DNA of 9,370 nucleotides from Acetobacteraceae bacterium (GCA_003133265.1 PKWQ01000394.1:408-9777); one strand, 5' to 3'. Positions 1 through 7,139 are shown, counted from the stretch's first letter. Notes: generated from the sequence alone by a model not told the origin. Made by a program: numbers and translations.

Positions 1-15
1 TGGGGTATTCGTCCG

Positions 16-906
16 ATGGCTGCTCTCGCGTCCATGACCGGTTTCGCCCGCGCCGAGGGCACCGACAGCGGCCTCGCCTGGGCGTGGGAGTTGCGCAGCG
101 TCAACGGGCGCGGCCTGGATCTGCGCTTCCGCCTGCCGCCCGGGTTCGACGCGCTGGAGCCCGGCCTGCGCGATGCCGCCGGCAAGGTGCTGAAACGCGG
201 CAACGTCACCGCCAACCTCACGATCAAGCGCGAGGACACCGCACGGCTGGCGCCGGACCCGGCGGCGCTGGAGGCGGTTCTCGCCCTGGCGCTGTCGCTG
301 CACGCGCGCATCCCCGGCAGCCCGTTGCCGCGCGCCGAAGCGCTGCTGGCGCTGCCCGGCGTGCTGCGACAAGCCGCCGCCGAGCAGACCGAGGAAGAAG
401 CCGCCGAGACCGAGGCGGCGGCGCGCGCCGGCTTCGCCCAGGCGCTCGATCTGCTGGTGACGGCGCGGCACGGCGAAGGCGCGCGGCTGGCGGTCACCCT
501 CGCCAAGCAACTCGACGAGATCGCCGCGCTGAAGCAGCAATCCGCCGCCGAGGCCGCCGACCAGCCCGCGGCGCAGCGGGCGCGGATGCTGGAGAATTTG
601 CAGGCGCTGCTGCGCGAGCAACCCAGCCTGCCGGAGGAGCGCATCGCCCAGGAAGTGGCGCTGCTGGCGGCCCGCTCGGACGTGCGCGAGGAGCTGGACC
701 GGCTCGACGCCCACATCCACGCCGCGCGCGCGCTGCTGGCGGAGGCGGGGAATATCGGGCGGCGTTTCGATTTCCTGGTGCAGGAATTCAACCGCGAGGC
801 CAACACACTGTGCTCCAAGTCGTCCTCGGTGGCGCTGACCGCGACCGGCCTGAAGCTGAAGGCGACGATCGAACAACTCCGCGAACAGGTGCAGAATATA
901 GAATGA
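16..906 (+). CDS. yicC: YicC family endoribonuclease
   Basis: The 296-residue product matches the YicC/YloC family (E. coli YicC is about 287 residues). The N-terminus carries the family opening MTGFAR at residues 7–12. Residues 247–296 are the hallmark C-terminal block, with FNREANTLCSKSS in the middle and the ending EQLREQVQNIE. The middle (about residues 115–245) is Ala/Glu-rich and likely helical. Family members are metal-dependent endoribonucleases; E. coli YicC takes part in small-RNA decay together with PNPase. The role here is inferred by homology. The gene overlaps gmk by ATGA (903–906), which suggests translational coupling. The start is not certain. ATG at 16 has a GGGG run at 2–5. 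ATG at 34 would give the classic MTGFAR beginning, and that ATG overlaps a TGA (35–37) of a frame open to the left edge. The promoter lies outside the window. Confidence 0.95.
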   Translation: MAALASMTGFARAEGTDSGLAWAWELRSVNGRGLDLRFRLPPGFDALEPGLRDAAGKVLKRGNVTANLTIKREDTARLAPDPAALEAVLALALSLHARIPGSPLPRAEALLALPGVLRQAAAEQTEEEAAETEAAARAGFAQALDLLVTARHGEGARLAVTLAKQLDEIAALKQQSAAEAADQPAAQRARMLENLQALLREQPSLPEERIAQEVALLAARSDVREELDRLDAHIHAARALLAEAGNIGRRFDFLVQEFNREANTLCSKSSSVALTATGLKLKATIEQLREQVQNIE

Positions 907-1556
907 AACAACTCCCGCGACGCGGGCTGTGTCTGGTGATCGCCGCGCCCTCGGGTGGCGGCAAGGGCGCGATCACGCGGGCGCTGCTGGACCAGGAACC
1001 GGAATTGTCGCTGTCGATCAGCGTCACCACCCGCACCCCGCGCCCCGATGAAACCGAGGGCGTACACTATCATTTCCGCGACAAGGCGACCTTCGACGCC
1101 ATGGTGGATGACGGCGGGTTCCTCGAATATGCCCGCGTGTTCGGCCGCAACAGCTACGGCACGCCGCGCTCGCCGGTGGAACGCACGCTCGCCGAGGGGC
1201 GAGACATGATCTTCGACATCGACTGGCAAGGTTACCGCCAGTTGCGCGCCGCGCTGCCGCGGGACGTGGTGGGCATCTTCCTGCTGCCGCCCTCGATGGC
1301 GGAGCTGGAACGGCGGCTGCGCGGACGCGGCAGCGATACCGAGCCGGAAATCATCCAGCGCATGCAGACCGCGCACAATGAGATTTCGCACTGGTCGGAA
1401 TTCGACCATGTGGTGCTGAACGACGATTTCGATCTCGCCCTGCACCAGTGCCGCGCGGTGTTGCAGGCGGCGCGGCTGACGACCGGGCGGCAGACCGGGC
1501 TGGCGGGTTTCGTCGCGACGCTGGACCCGACGCTGGACCCAACGAGCGGCGGCTGA
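903..1556 (+). CDS. gmk: Guanylate kinase (GMP kinase)
   Basis: This 217-residue protein phosphorylates GMP (and dGMP) to the diphosphate with ATP in the cytoplasm. Its length fits bacterial Gmk (about 205–215) with a short tail. Visible motifs are the P-loop APSGGGK (15–21), the GMP-binding SVTTRTPRP (40–48), FLEYARVFG (73–81) with YGT (85–87), the DIDWQG loop (105–110), the lid motif RRLRGRG (137–143) and NDDFD (173–177). One key position is odd. The residue after the P-loop Lys is Gly22 (codon GGC at 966–968), where the family normally has Ser or Thr that helps bind Mg-ATP. All other motifs look intact. The start ATG lies inside the yicC stop (ATGA), and an upstream extension of this frame is only a shadow of yicC. 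The C-terminus ends in a short repeat, TLDPTLDP. The gene converges on rsmA with one base between stops. Confidence 0.96.
   Translation: MKQLPRRGLCLVIAAPSGGGKGAITRALLDQEPELSLSISVTTRTPRPDETEGVHYHFRDKATFDAMVDDGGFLEYARVFGRNSYGTPRSPVERTLAEGRDMIFDIDWQGYRQLRAALPRDVVGIFLLPPSMAELERRLRGRGSDTEPEIIQRMQTAHNEISHWSEFDHVVLNDDFDLALHQCRAVLQAARLTTGRQTGLAGFVATLDPTLDPTSGG
1517..1540 (+). repeat. 12-bp perfect tandem duplication at the 3' end of gmk
   Basis: The unit GACGCTGGACCC occurs twice back to back (1517–1528 and 1529–1540). It keeps the reading frame and adds a second TLDP to the Gmk tail. This is probably a recent slippage event in a tolerant C-terminal tail beyond the conserved kinase fold. Confidence 0.8.
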
Positions 1557-1566
1557 GCTAGCCGCC
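1548..1566. terminator. Inverted repeat spanning both stop codons of gmk and rsmA (possible bidirectional terminator)
   Basis: GGCGGCT (1548–1554) and AGCCGCC (1560–1566) are exact reverse complements around a 5-nt loop GAGCT. Both stops lie within it: TGA of gmk (1554–1556) and TAG of rsmA (1558–1560 on the other strand). Each arm encodes the Gly-Gly end of one protein. There is no T-run on either side, so classical intrinsic termination is uncertain, although many GC-rich genomes use hairpins with poor U-tracts. It is the only candidate terminator at this convergent junction. Confidence 0.45.
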
Positions 1567-2385
1567 AGCCAGCAGCAGCCGGGCGAGCGTATCGAACTCG
1601 GCCACCGACAATGTCTCCGCCCGGCGTTCCCCAGCGATGCCGGCCGCGGCAAGCAGCGCCTCGCCGCCGAGCGGCTTCAATGAGCCGCGCAGCATCTTCC
1701 GCCGCTGGCCGAACGCCGCCGCCGTCAGCCGTTCCATCGCCGCGAACAGCGCCGGGGCCGGCTGCACCGCGCGCGGCATCAGCCCGACGACGGCGGAGAA
1801 CACCTTGGGCGGCGGCACGAAGGCGGCGGGCGGGATGCGGAGCGCCAGTTCGGTCTCGCACACCCACTGCACCAGCACCGACAAGCGCCCATAAGCGGGC
1901 GTGCTGGGCGCCGCGCAGATCCGTTCGGCCACTTCGAGCTGGAACATCAGCGTCATCCGCTCGAACGCGGCGGCCTGGCGCAGCCAGCCGATCAGCAGCG
2001 GAGTCGCGACGTTGTAAGGCAGATTGGCGACGATCTGCCGGGGCGCGGGCACCAATGTCGCCAGATCCAGCGCCAGCGCGTCGGCCGCGATCACCCTGAG
2101 CCGCTCGCCCACCTGCCCGGCGAGTTCGGTGATGGCGCCGACCGCGCGGGGGTCGATCTCGATCGCCGTCACATCGGCCGCATCGCTATCGAGCAACATC
2201 CGGGTCAGGCCGCCGGGCCCGGGTCCTACCTCGATCACATGCCGCCCGGCCAGCGACCCGGCGGAGCGCACGATCCGCCCGATCAGGTTGCCGTCCAACA
2301 GGAAATGCTGCCCGAGGGAGCGCTTGGCACCGAGGCCGTGCCGGGCGATTACCTCGCGCAGCGGCGGCAGTGCCGGGGTCGTCAT
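1558..2385 (-). CDS. rsmA: 16S rRNA (adenine(1518)-N6/adenine(1519)-N6)-dimethyltransferase
   Basis: RsmA (KsgA) dimethylates two adjacent adenines in the loop of helix 45 of 16S rRNA, using S-adenosylmethionine, late in small-subunit assembly. The 275-residue length is typical. Motifs seen are KRSLGQHFL (21–29), the SAM-binding EVGPGPGGLT (52–61), the acidic end of strand 2 at AIEID (Glu76), Asp102 in AADAL, the catalytic NLPYNV (121–126), FVPPPKVFSAVV (189–200) and the C-terminal FGQRRKMLRGSLK (225–237). All diagnostic residues are present. The start is ATG at 2385, with GGAG (2394–2397) eight bases upstream. It is the last gene of the minus-strand lpt operon, 22 bases after the surA stop. 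The usual pdxA between surA and rsmA is missing. It converges on gmk with one base between stops. Confidence 0.97.
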   Translation of the reverse strand: MTTPALPPLREVIARHGLGAKRSLGQHFLLDGNLIGRIVRSAGSLAGRHVIEVGPGPGGLTRMLLDSDAADVTAIEIDPRAVGAITELAGQVGERLRVIAADALALDLATLVPAPRQIVANLPYNVATPLLIGWLRQAAAFERMTLMFQLEVAERICAAPSTPAYGRLSVLVQWVCETELALRIPPAAFVPPPKVFSAVVGLMPRAVQPAPALFAAMERLTAAAFGQRRKMLRGSLKPLGGEALLAAAGIAGERRAETLSVAEFDTLARLLLAGG

Positions 2386-2407
2386 CGACCCTGCTCCGCC
2401 GGGAAGA

Positions 2408-3760
2408 TCACACGCCGCCGGCGCCGCGCTCGTTGATGTGGGCGCGGCGACGCAGGTCGCGCTGCACCTGGCGCGACAGCAGTTCGACGCGCTCGGAGAT
2501 CAACTGGCCGCGGACATCGTCCTTCGACAGCGTCGCCATGTCCTTCTGCTCGCGCGAGCAGACGATCACGATGGCGATACCGTCGTTGGAGATGATCGGC
2601 TGGCTGGTGCGATCGAACGGCAGCGTGGCGAGAAGCTGACGGAACGCCGGCGGGGTCATGCGTTCCAGCCGAAGGTCCCCCGGGTTGGTCGGGCGCGTGG
2701 AGTTGTTGGCCTTGGCGGCTTCCTCCATCGCGTCGCAGCTATGGATGCCGGCACCGATGGATCGGGCCTTCTCCAAGATCTGGCGCTGCTGCTCGGTCGG
2801 CGCGTCGGCGATCAGCGGCGTCGCGAACGGCAGGAACATCTGACGCAGCGAAACCATGGTAGCGGGATCGCGGCCGATCTCTCGCCGGCCGGCGAGAGCG
2901 ACGATCGAGAAGCCGCCGGGAACCTTCACTGGATTGCTGACCGCGCCCACCGGCATCTGCTGCGCGACGCGCAGCACCTCGGGGTCGATCTGGTTTTCCT
3001 GCACCCAGCCGACATCGCCGCCCTGCAACGCGGTCTGGCTCTGGCTGAACTGCGCCGCGGTAACCTGGAACGAGGCGCCGGCACGCAGTTGGGCGATCAC
3101 GATGTTGGCGAAGCGTTCCGCCTCCGCGGCGTGGGAGGGATCGTCGACGGGAATGAATATCTCGAACAGGTGGTATTCCGGCTTGCCCTGCTGCTGCTGC
3201 TGCGTACGCATGCGGTCGTCGATATCCTGATCGATGACCTGCGTCCGCTCGCCGAGTTGCTGGCGCAGCACCTGGGTCCAGCCGAGTTGGACGCGGATCT
3301 GATCGATCAGCGTGCGCATGCCGGCGCCGTCGGCGATCAGCCGCTTGCGCAACGTGCCGGGCGCCATGTTGTTGCGTTGCTCGATCTCGTGAATCGCGTC
3401 CGCGATCTGCTTGTCGGAGACCACGATGCGCCGGCGCTGGATCTCCTGCAGGCGCAGGCGTTCGTCGATCAGCTGGCGGGTGATCTGCGGATGCAGCCGG
3501 TTCATCACGTCCGGCGTCAGCGCCGTGCCGGTGGACAGCGCGAAGAATCGCGTGCGGCTGGCGACATCGGCGTTGCTGATCACGTCGCCGTCCACCGTGG
3601 CGACAATATCGGTGGACGGCCCGACCGGTGCCGACGCGGCAGGCGCCGACGCGGCAGGCGCCGCCGGTGGCGCCGACAAGGCCGGGCCGGCCATGGGCAC
3701 GGACAGCGCCAGCGCGGCAGCAAGCGCCAGGCGACGATATGGCAGAAGCGAAGCGGACAT
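2408..3760 (-). CDS. surA: SurA-like periplasmic chaperone / peptidylprolyl isomerase
   Basis: SurA escorts unfolded outer-membrane proteins through the periplasm; LptD is a known client in E. coli. With the ATG at 3760 the protein has 450 residues. Residues 1–30 form a signal peptide (PYRR, a hydrophobic Ala/Leu core, cleavage likely after ALSA), followed by an Ala/Pro/Ser linker (31–48). A SurA N-terminal chaperone domain covers about 50–170 (VDGDVISNADV, RQLIDERLRLQE). A parvulin-type domain lies at about 194–294 (HLFEIFIPV, QGGDVGWVQ, PGGFSIVAL). A more divergent second repeat spans about 303–403, and a C-terminal helix follows. A QQQQQ run sits at 187–191. The start is open. ATG 3760 has GGGA (3770–3773) nine bases upstream. 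A GTG at 3781 overlaps the lptD stop (GTGA) and would add seven residues before the signal peptide. Isomerase activity of either parvulin repeat is not provable by eye. Confidence 0.93.
   Translation of the reverse strand: MSASLLPYRRLALAAALALSVPMAGPALSAPPAAPAASAPAASAPVGPSTDIVATVDGDVISNADVASRTRFFALSTGTALTPDVMNRLHPQITRQLIDERLRLQEIQRRRIVVSDKQIADAIHEIEQRNNMAPGTLRKRLIADGAGMRTLIDQIRVQLGWTQVLRQQLGERTQVIDQDIDDRMRTQQQQQGKPEYHLFEIFIPVDDPSHAAEAERFANIVIAQLRAGASFQVTAAQFSQSQTALQGGDVGWVQENQIDPEVLRVAQQMPVGAVSNPVKVPGGFSIVALAGRREIGRDPATMVSLRQMFLPFATPLIADAPTEQQRQILEKARSIGAGIHSCDAMEEAAKANNSTRPTNPGDLRLERMTPPAFRQLLATLPFDRTSQPIISNDGIAIVIVCSREQKDMATLSKDDVRGQLISERVELLSRQVQRDLRRRAHINERGAGGV
3188..3202 (-). repeat. (CAG)5 trinucleotide run in surA
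   Basis: Five CTG units on the plus strand read as five CAG codons in surA. They give a Gln run between the N-terminal chaperone domain and the first parvulin domain, the likely hinge. Such runs can change length by slippage. Confidence 0.75.
3630..3659 (-). repeat. 15-bp perfect tandem duplication in the surA linker
   Basis: The 15-base unit GCCGACGCGGCAGGC occurs twice without mismatch (3630–3644 and 3645–3659), with a degenerate continuation. In surA it encodes the repeated Ala/Ser/Ala/Pro/Ala linker just after the signal peptide. It is in frame and probably length-tolerant. Confidence 0.8.
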
Positions 3761-3777
3761 GGCCAGGATTCCCGATC

Positions 3778-6024
3778 TCACATTGCGCGGTAGCCGAACT
3801 GCCCGATGCTTTTGAACGTCACCTGGAGCATGATCGTGCTGGACCCGCTATCGCCATTGAAGGAGGTGTAGCGACGGTAGAAGAGCATTTGCAGGATGAA
3901 GCACTCATCCTCGTAGGCCGCATTGGCGCCGACAGTGACCAGACGGCCGGTCGCCAGATCCTGCCTCACATAGGCACTTACCTTATACTGATCGAACTTG
4001 CTGGATGCACCCAGGGTGATTTCGTCGCGCGGCACGTAGTAGGTGGAATTGGCCGGCAGCGGCGGTGCCTGCGAGAACATATTGTAGGGATTGTAGGTGG
4101 TATAGATGTAGCCGGCGGTCAGGCGCAACTGCTCAGCACCGACCGAGGCAAGGGTGTCGGCCATGCGGATAGCACCGGAGTCCTTGTCGATCCGCGTGCG
4201 GTAGGTGAGATCGAGCCACTTGTTCGGCGTGAAGCTGGCGCGGCCAACCACGTCGGAGACCGTGTCGCGCAGACCGGAGCCCACCGGCATGCTGTCGTCG
4301 CGGGCAACCCGATAAGCCTGGCCGATCACCGCGTCGAACGTGGTGCCGTTCAGATACCACGCACCGTGCAGCGCGGCATTGGCGCGCGCGCCGCCCTCCA
4401 TCCGGTCGATGCCGGAGAAGCGATTGAAGCCGAACAGGTTGGCGTCGGTGAATTCCAGATCGAGGCTATCCTCGTTCGGAATACGCGTAAGCTGGCTGTT
4501 GCCGACCTGCGGGGCGAGGATCACCTGCGTGATCGGCTCGATCAGCTGGCTGCCCCAGACGCCACTGTCGCGGATGAACGGCCAGCGCATGTCCACGGCG
4601 ATCTGCGGCTGGGCGCGCGCGGTGTCTATTTTGTTGACGGGCGAGAAATTCGGCTGCGCATACATGTGCGAGGCGTCGTAGGCTGCGGAATCGCCATGCA
4701 AGGTGATCTTCCACAGCTCGCCGAGCTGGCCGGTGAACGGACGCTCCCAGTTCAATGTCAGATTGGCCCGGCGTGTGTTGGTGCCGTCGGTACGCATGAC
4801 GTTGAAGGCGCCGGCATCCAGCGAAAGCCGCCCGCCCAGCTGGTCCGGCTGACCAAAATAGCTGAACACATAGTGCGGCGCGACCACCGGCAACGTGCTG
4901 TCGGGCGTGGTGGTGTTGATGCTTTGATAGAATTTCGTCTCCAGCCGGGTGTAGGAGCCCTCGCCGAACCCCTCGACGAAGGCCTGGCTGGTCAGGACCG
5001 TGGAGCCGCCGTCCAGATAGCGGCCGAGCCCGAAGTCGCGCACGTAATTCCCGGACGAGGCGCGGCTAAAATCGAAGCCGTACCGCCATGTGTCGTCGTA
5101 GGCGAAGCGGCCCTTGAGGTCGACTGTGCCCGCCGGCTTGCCATTCAACTCGCTGAACGAGCCATTGAACAGCAGGCTGCCGGCGTTGAACCGGTAACGG
5201 TAGTCCAGGTCGATTTGCGGACCCTCCTTGCTGGTCAGCATCGGCGTAACCGTCATGTCGGACTGGTCGTCGATCACCCAATAGTACGGCACGGCGACGA
5301 ATGCGCCGAGATGGCTCGATATGCCGGCCGACGGGATCAGCATCCCCGACTGGCGCTTCACCGAGGGGTCGGGGTGCCAAAAATACGGAAAATAGGCAAC
5401 CGGGATGCCGTATATCTCCATCAAGGCGTCCTGGTACTCGATGCGCTTATTCTCGACGTCGTGTACCGCCGACAATGCGCGGAGCTGCCACAGCGGCGGC
5501 CTGGTCGGGTCCTCCGCGCAGAGGTTGCAGGTGGAGTAGACCAGCTTGCTGAGCTCGTTGATCTTGCCATCGGTGCGCCGGGCGCCGTTGGCGGCGAGCC
5601 GGCCGTTCTCGGCCAGGATGGCGCTCATGCCGCGCAGCACGCCGTCGCGCATGCCCTCCGCAAGCTCGGCGTAGTCGGAGAACATCACCTCCCCGTCCGG
5701 TTCCAGAAGTTGGACGTTGCCGGTGGCGGCGGCAACGTCGGTGTTGCGATCGAAAACGATGCGGTCGGCACGCAGCACATGACCGTTCTGCCATGCCTCG
5801 ACATGGCCGGTTGCGATCACCAGGGCGTGCTGCTGGTCGTATTCCACCCGATCGGCGAGAAAGGTCACCGGCTGGTTCTGCTCGAGCGGCTGGTGGGAAA
5901 TGCCGGCGAGCGGCCGCTGCGCCACGGCCGCGCCGGGACCGGTGGTCAGCACCATCAGGACCAACGCCAGTCCGGCCGCCAGGCGCCAAATTTTCCAGGC
6001 AGCTATGTTCCAAGCGGGGCGCAT
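3778..6024 (-). CDS. lptD: LPS-assembly protein LptD (outer-membrane LPS translocon)
   Basis: LptD receives lipopolysaccharide from the periplasmic Lpt bridge and inserts it into the outer leaflet. From ATG 6024 it has 748 residues, close to the family's usual 750–800. Residues 1–35 are a signal peptide (cleavage near AVA/Q). About 50–185 is the OstA/LptA-like jelly roll (TFLADRVEYD, IATGHVEAW, LRADRIVFD, YSTCNLC). About 190–748 is the beta-barrel, with the family stretch YGIPVAYFPYFWHPDPSVKR near 205–225. I count only three cysteines, C166 and C169 (CxxC) and C708 (DECF). The inter-domain disulfide must therefore differ in detail from the four-Cys E. coli protein. A TTG at 6030 overlaps the lptG stop (TTGA), but ATG 6024 has GGAAG (6035–6039) ten bases upstream and is preferred. 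The partner LptE is not in the window. surA follows directly. Confidence 0.96.
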   Translation of the reverse strand: MRPAWNIAAWKIWRLAAGLALVLMVLTTGPGAAVAQRPLAGISHQPLEQNQPVTFLADRVEYDQQHALVIATGHVEAWQNGHVLRADRIVFDRNTDVAAATGNVQLLEPDGEVMFSDYAELAEGMRDGVLRGMSAILAENGRLAANGARRTDGKINELSKLVYSTCNLCAEDPTRPPLWQLRALSAVHDVENKRIEYQDALMEIYGIPVAYFPYFWHPDPSVKRQSGMLIPSAGISSHLGAFVAVPYYWVIDDQSDMTVTPMLTSKEGPQIDLDYRYRFNAGSLLFNGSFSELNGKPAGTVDLKGRFAYDDTWRYGFDFSRASSGNYVRDFGLGRYLDGGSTVLTSQAFVEGFGEGSYTRLETKFYQSINTTTPDSTLPVVAPHYVFSYFGQPDQLGGRLSLDAGAFNVMRTDGTNTRRANLTLNWERPFTGQLGELWKITLHGDSAAYDASHMYAQPNFSPVNKIDTARAQPQIAVDMRWPFIRDSGVWGSQLIEPITQVILAPQVGNSQLTRIPNEDSLDLEFTDANLFGFNRFSGIDRMEGGARANAALHGAWYLNGTTFDAVIGQAYRVARDDSMPVGSGLRDTVSDVVGRASFTPNKWLDLTYRTRIDKDSGAIRMADTLASVGAEQLRLTAGYIYTTYNPYNMFSQAPPLPANSTYYVPRDEITLGASSKFDQYKVSAYVRQDLATGRLVTVGANAAYEDECFILQMLFYRRYTSFNGDSGSSTIMLQVTFKSIGQFGYRAM

Positions 6025-6026
6025 GC

Positions 6027-7139
6027 TCAACCGTCTTCCGTATGCAGCAACAATGCGATCGCCGCCATCAACCCGGCGGCGGCGGGCGCCCAGGCGGCAA
6101 GCACCACCGGGAGCACGCCGGACTGGCCGAATTCCTCGGCCACCTTGGAGATCAGGAACAGCGCGAAGCCGATGGTCACGCCTCCGGCGATCATTTTCGC
6201 CACCCCGCCCCGCCGCGCCGGCCGCATGGAGAAGCCGGCGGAAACCAGCGCCATCGTGCCGGCCAGCAGCGGCAATGCCAGCAGCGACTGGAAGTGCAGC
6301 CGATGACGCAACGCGGAAAAGCCGGAATGATCGAGCAGCGCGATGAAGCCCGGCAACGCCCAGAGCGAGAGGGTGTCCGGCGAGGCGAAGCTGTCCTGCA
6401 CCCGCGTGACGGTGAGATCGGTGGGCAACATGATGGTGCGCGCCTGATCGGGCATCTCGTCCGGGCGCGTGGTACGGGCGGCCTCCAGTTGCCAGGAGCC
6501 GGCCACAAGGGTCGCGCCGGAGGCCTCGATGCGGGCCAGCAGGCGGTCGCCGGCGTCGACACGGAAGACACTCACCTCTTTGGCCGTCAGCGTCTTGTCC
6601 TGCAACTGCACACCATGGGCATGGATGATCGCCACCCCCTGCGGGCTAAGCTGGTTATCGCCCTGACGCAGCCAGAGCTGCCCGCCGGTTAGCGCCAGTG
6701 GGCCGCCGGTGCCGCGCAGATAGATGTTATCAAATGCCTCCGCGCGCGCCAGCATCAGCGAGGAAAGCGGGCTGATCGCCATCACCGCGAATGCTCCCAG
6801 CGCCAGGGCGCACAGCAACGACGCGGAAAGAAACTCCCAGGCGGACACCCCGGCGGCACGGGCGACGATCAGCTCCGAGGACCGCGTCAGACGCCAGAAC
6901 GCCAGCATGCCGCCGAGCAGCACCGCGAAGGGCAGAATCTGGATGGCGATAAACGGCAGGCGCAATGCGGCGATTTCCGCCACCAGGCCGAACGTCGCGT
7001 CCGGCCTGGTGGCGGAACGACGCAGCAATTCGATGAAATCGAACAGCGACACCAGCCCGGACAGCGCCGTCAGCATGGCCAGCACGGCAAGGGTGAACTG
7101 GCGCGCGACATAGAGCGAGAGCGTCAGGGCGAACGTCAT
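6027..7139 (-). CDS. lptG: LPS export ABC transporter permease LptG
   Basis: LptG pairs with LptF and an LptB dimer to extract LPS from the inner membrane and pass it to LptC. The 370-residue length fits the YjgP/YjgQ family (about 360). Hydrophobic segments lie near residues 16–36, 58–82, 104–128, 284–303, 312–331 and 343–365, with a periplasmic beta domain (about 140–260) between the third and fourth. The coupling-helix region SSELIVARAAGVSAW (87–101) is the conserved contact to LptB. Assignment as G rather than F rests on being second after lptF, on the short N-terminus (MTFALTLSLYVARQF) and on the LFDFIELLRR motif after the first segment, typical of LptG. The start ATG overlaps the lptF stop (ATGA, 7136–7139). 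lptB, lptA and lptC are not in the window. Confidence 0.95.
   Translation of the reverse strand: MTFALTLSLYVARQFTLAVLAMLTALSGLVSLFDFIELLRRSATRPDATFGLVAEIAALRLPFIAIQILPFAVLLGGMLAFWRLTRSSELIVARAAGVSAWEFLSASLLCALALGAFAVMAISPLSSLMLARAEAFDNIYLRGTGGPLALTGGQLWLRQGDNQLSPQGVAIIHAHGVQLQDKTLTAKEVSVFRVDAGDRLLARIEASGATLVAGSWQLEAARTTRPDEMPDQARTIMLPTDLTVTRVQDSFASPDTLSLWALPGFIALLDHSGFSALRHRLHFQSLLALPLLAGTMALVSAGFSMRPARRGGVAKMIAGGVTIGFALFLISKVAEEFGQSGVLPVVLAAWAPAAAGLMAAIALLLHTEDG

Noticed and set aside
84..902. N-terminal extension of the gmk frame through yicC
   Set aside because: This stretch is Arg/Ala/Gly low-complexity translation of yicC in another frame. Gmk homology begins at 903, exactly at an ATGA coupling site.
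1232..1867. 211-codon minus-strand frame across the gmk/rsmA junction
   Set aside because: It overlaps real genes on both strands and reads as Arg/Ala-rich shadow sequence without motifs.
2024..3793. 589-codon plus-strand frame opposite rsmA and surA
   Set aside because: It is antisense to two clear genes with complete family motifs, and its composition is that of a shadow frame with no recognisable domain.
3628..6306. Uninterrupted 892-codon plus-strand frame opposite lptD and part of surA and lptG
   Set aside because: It is antisense to strongly recognised genes. It shows no known domain, is rich in Arg/Gly/Val/His as expected from reading GC-rich codons backwards, and spans three real genes. 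Long antisense frames are normal at this GC content.
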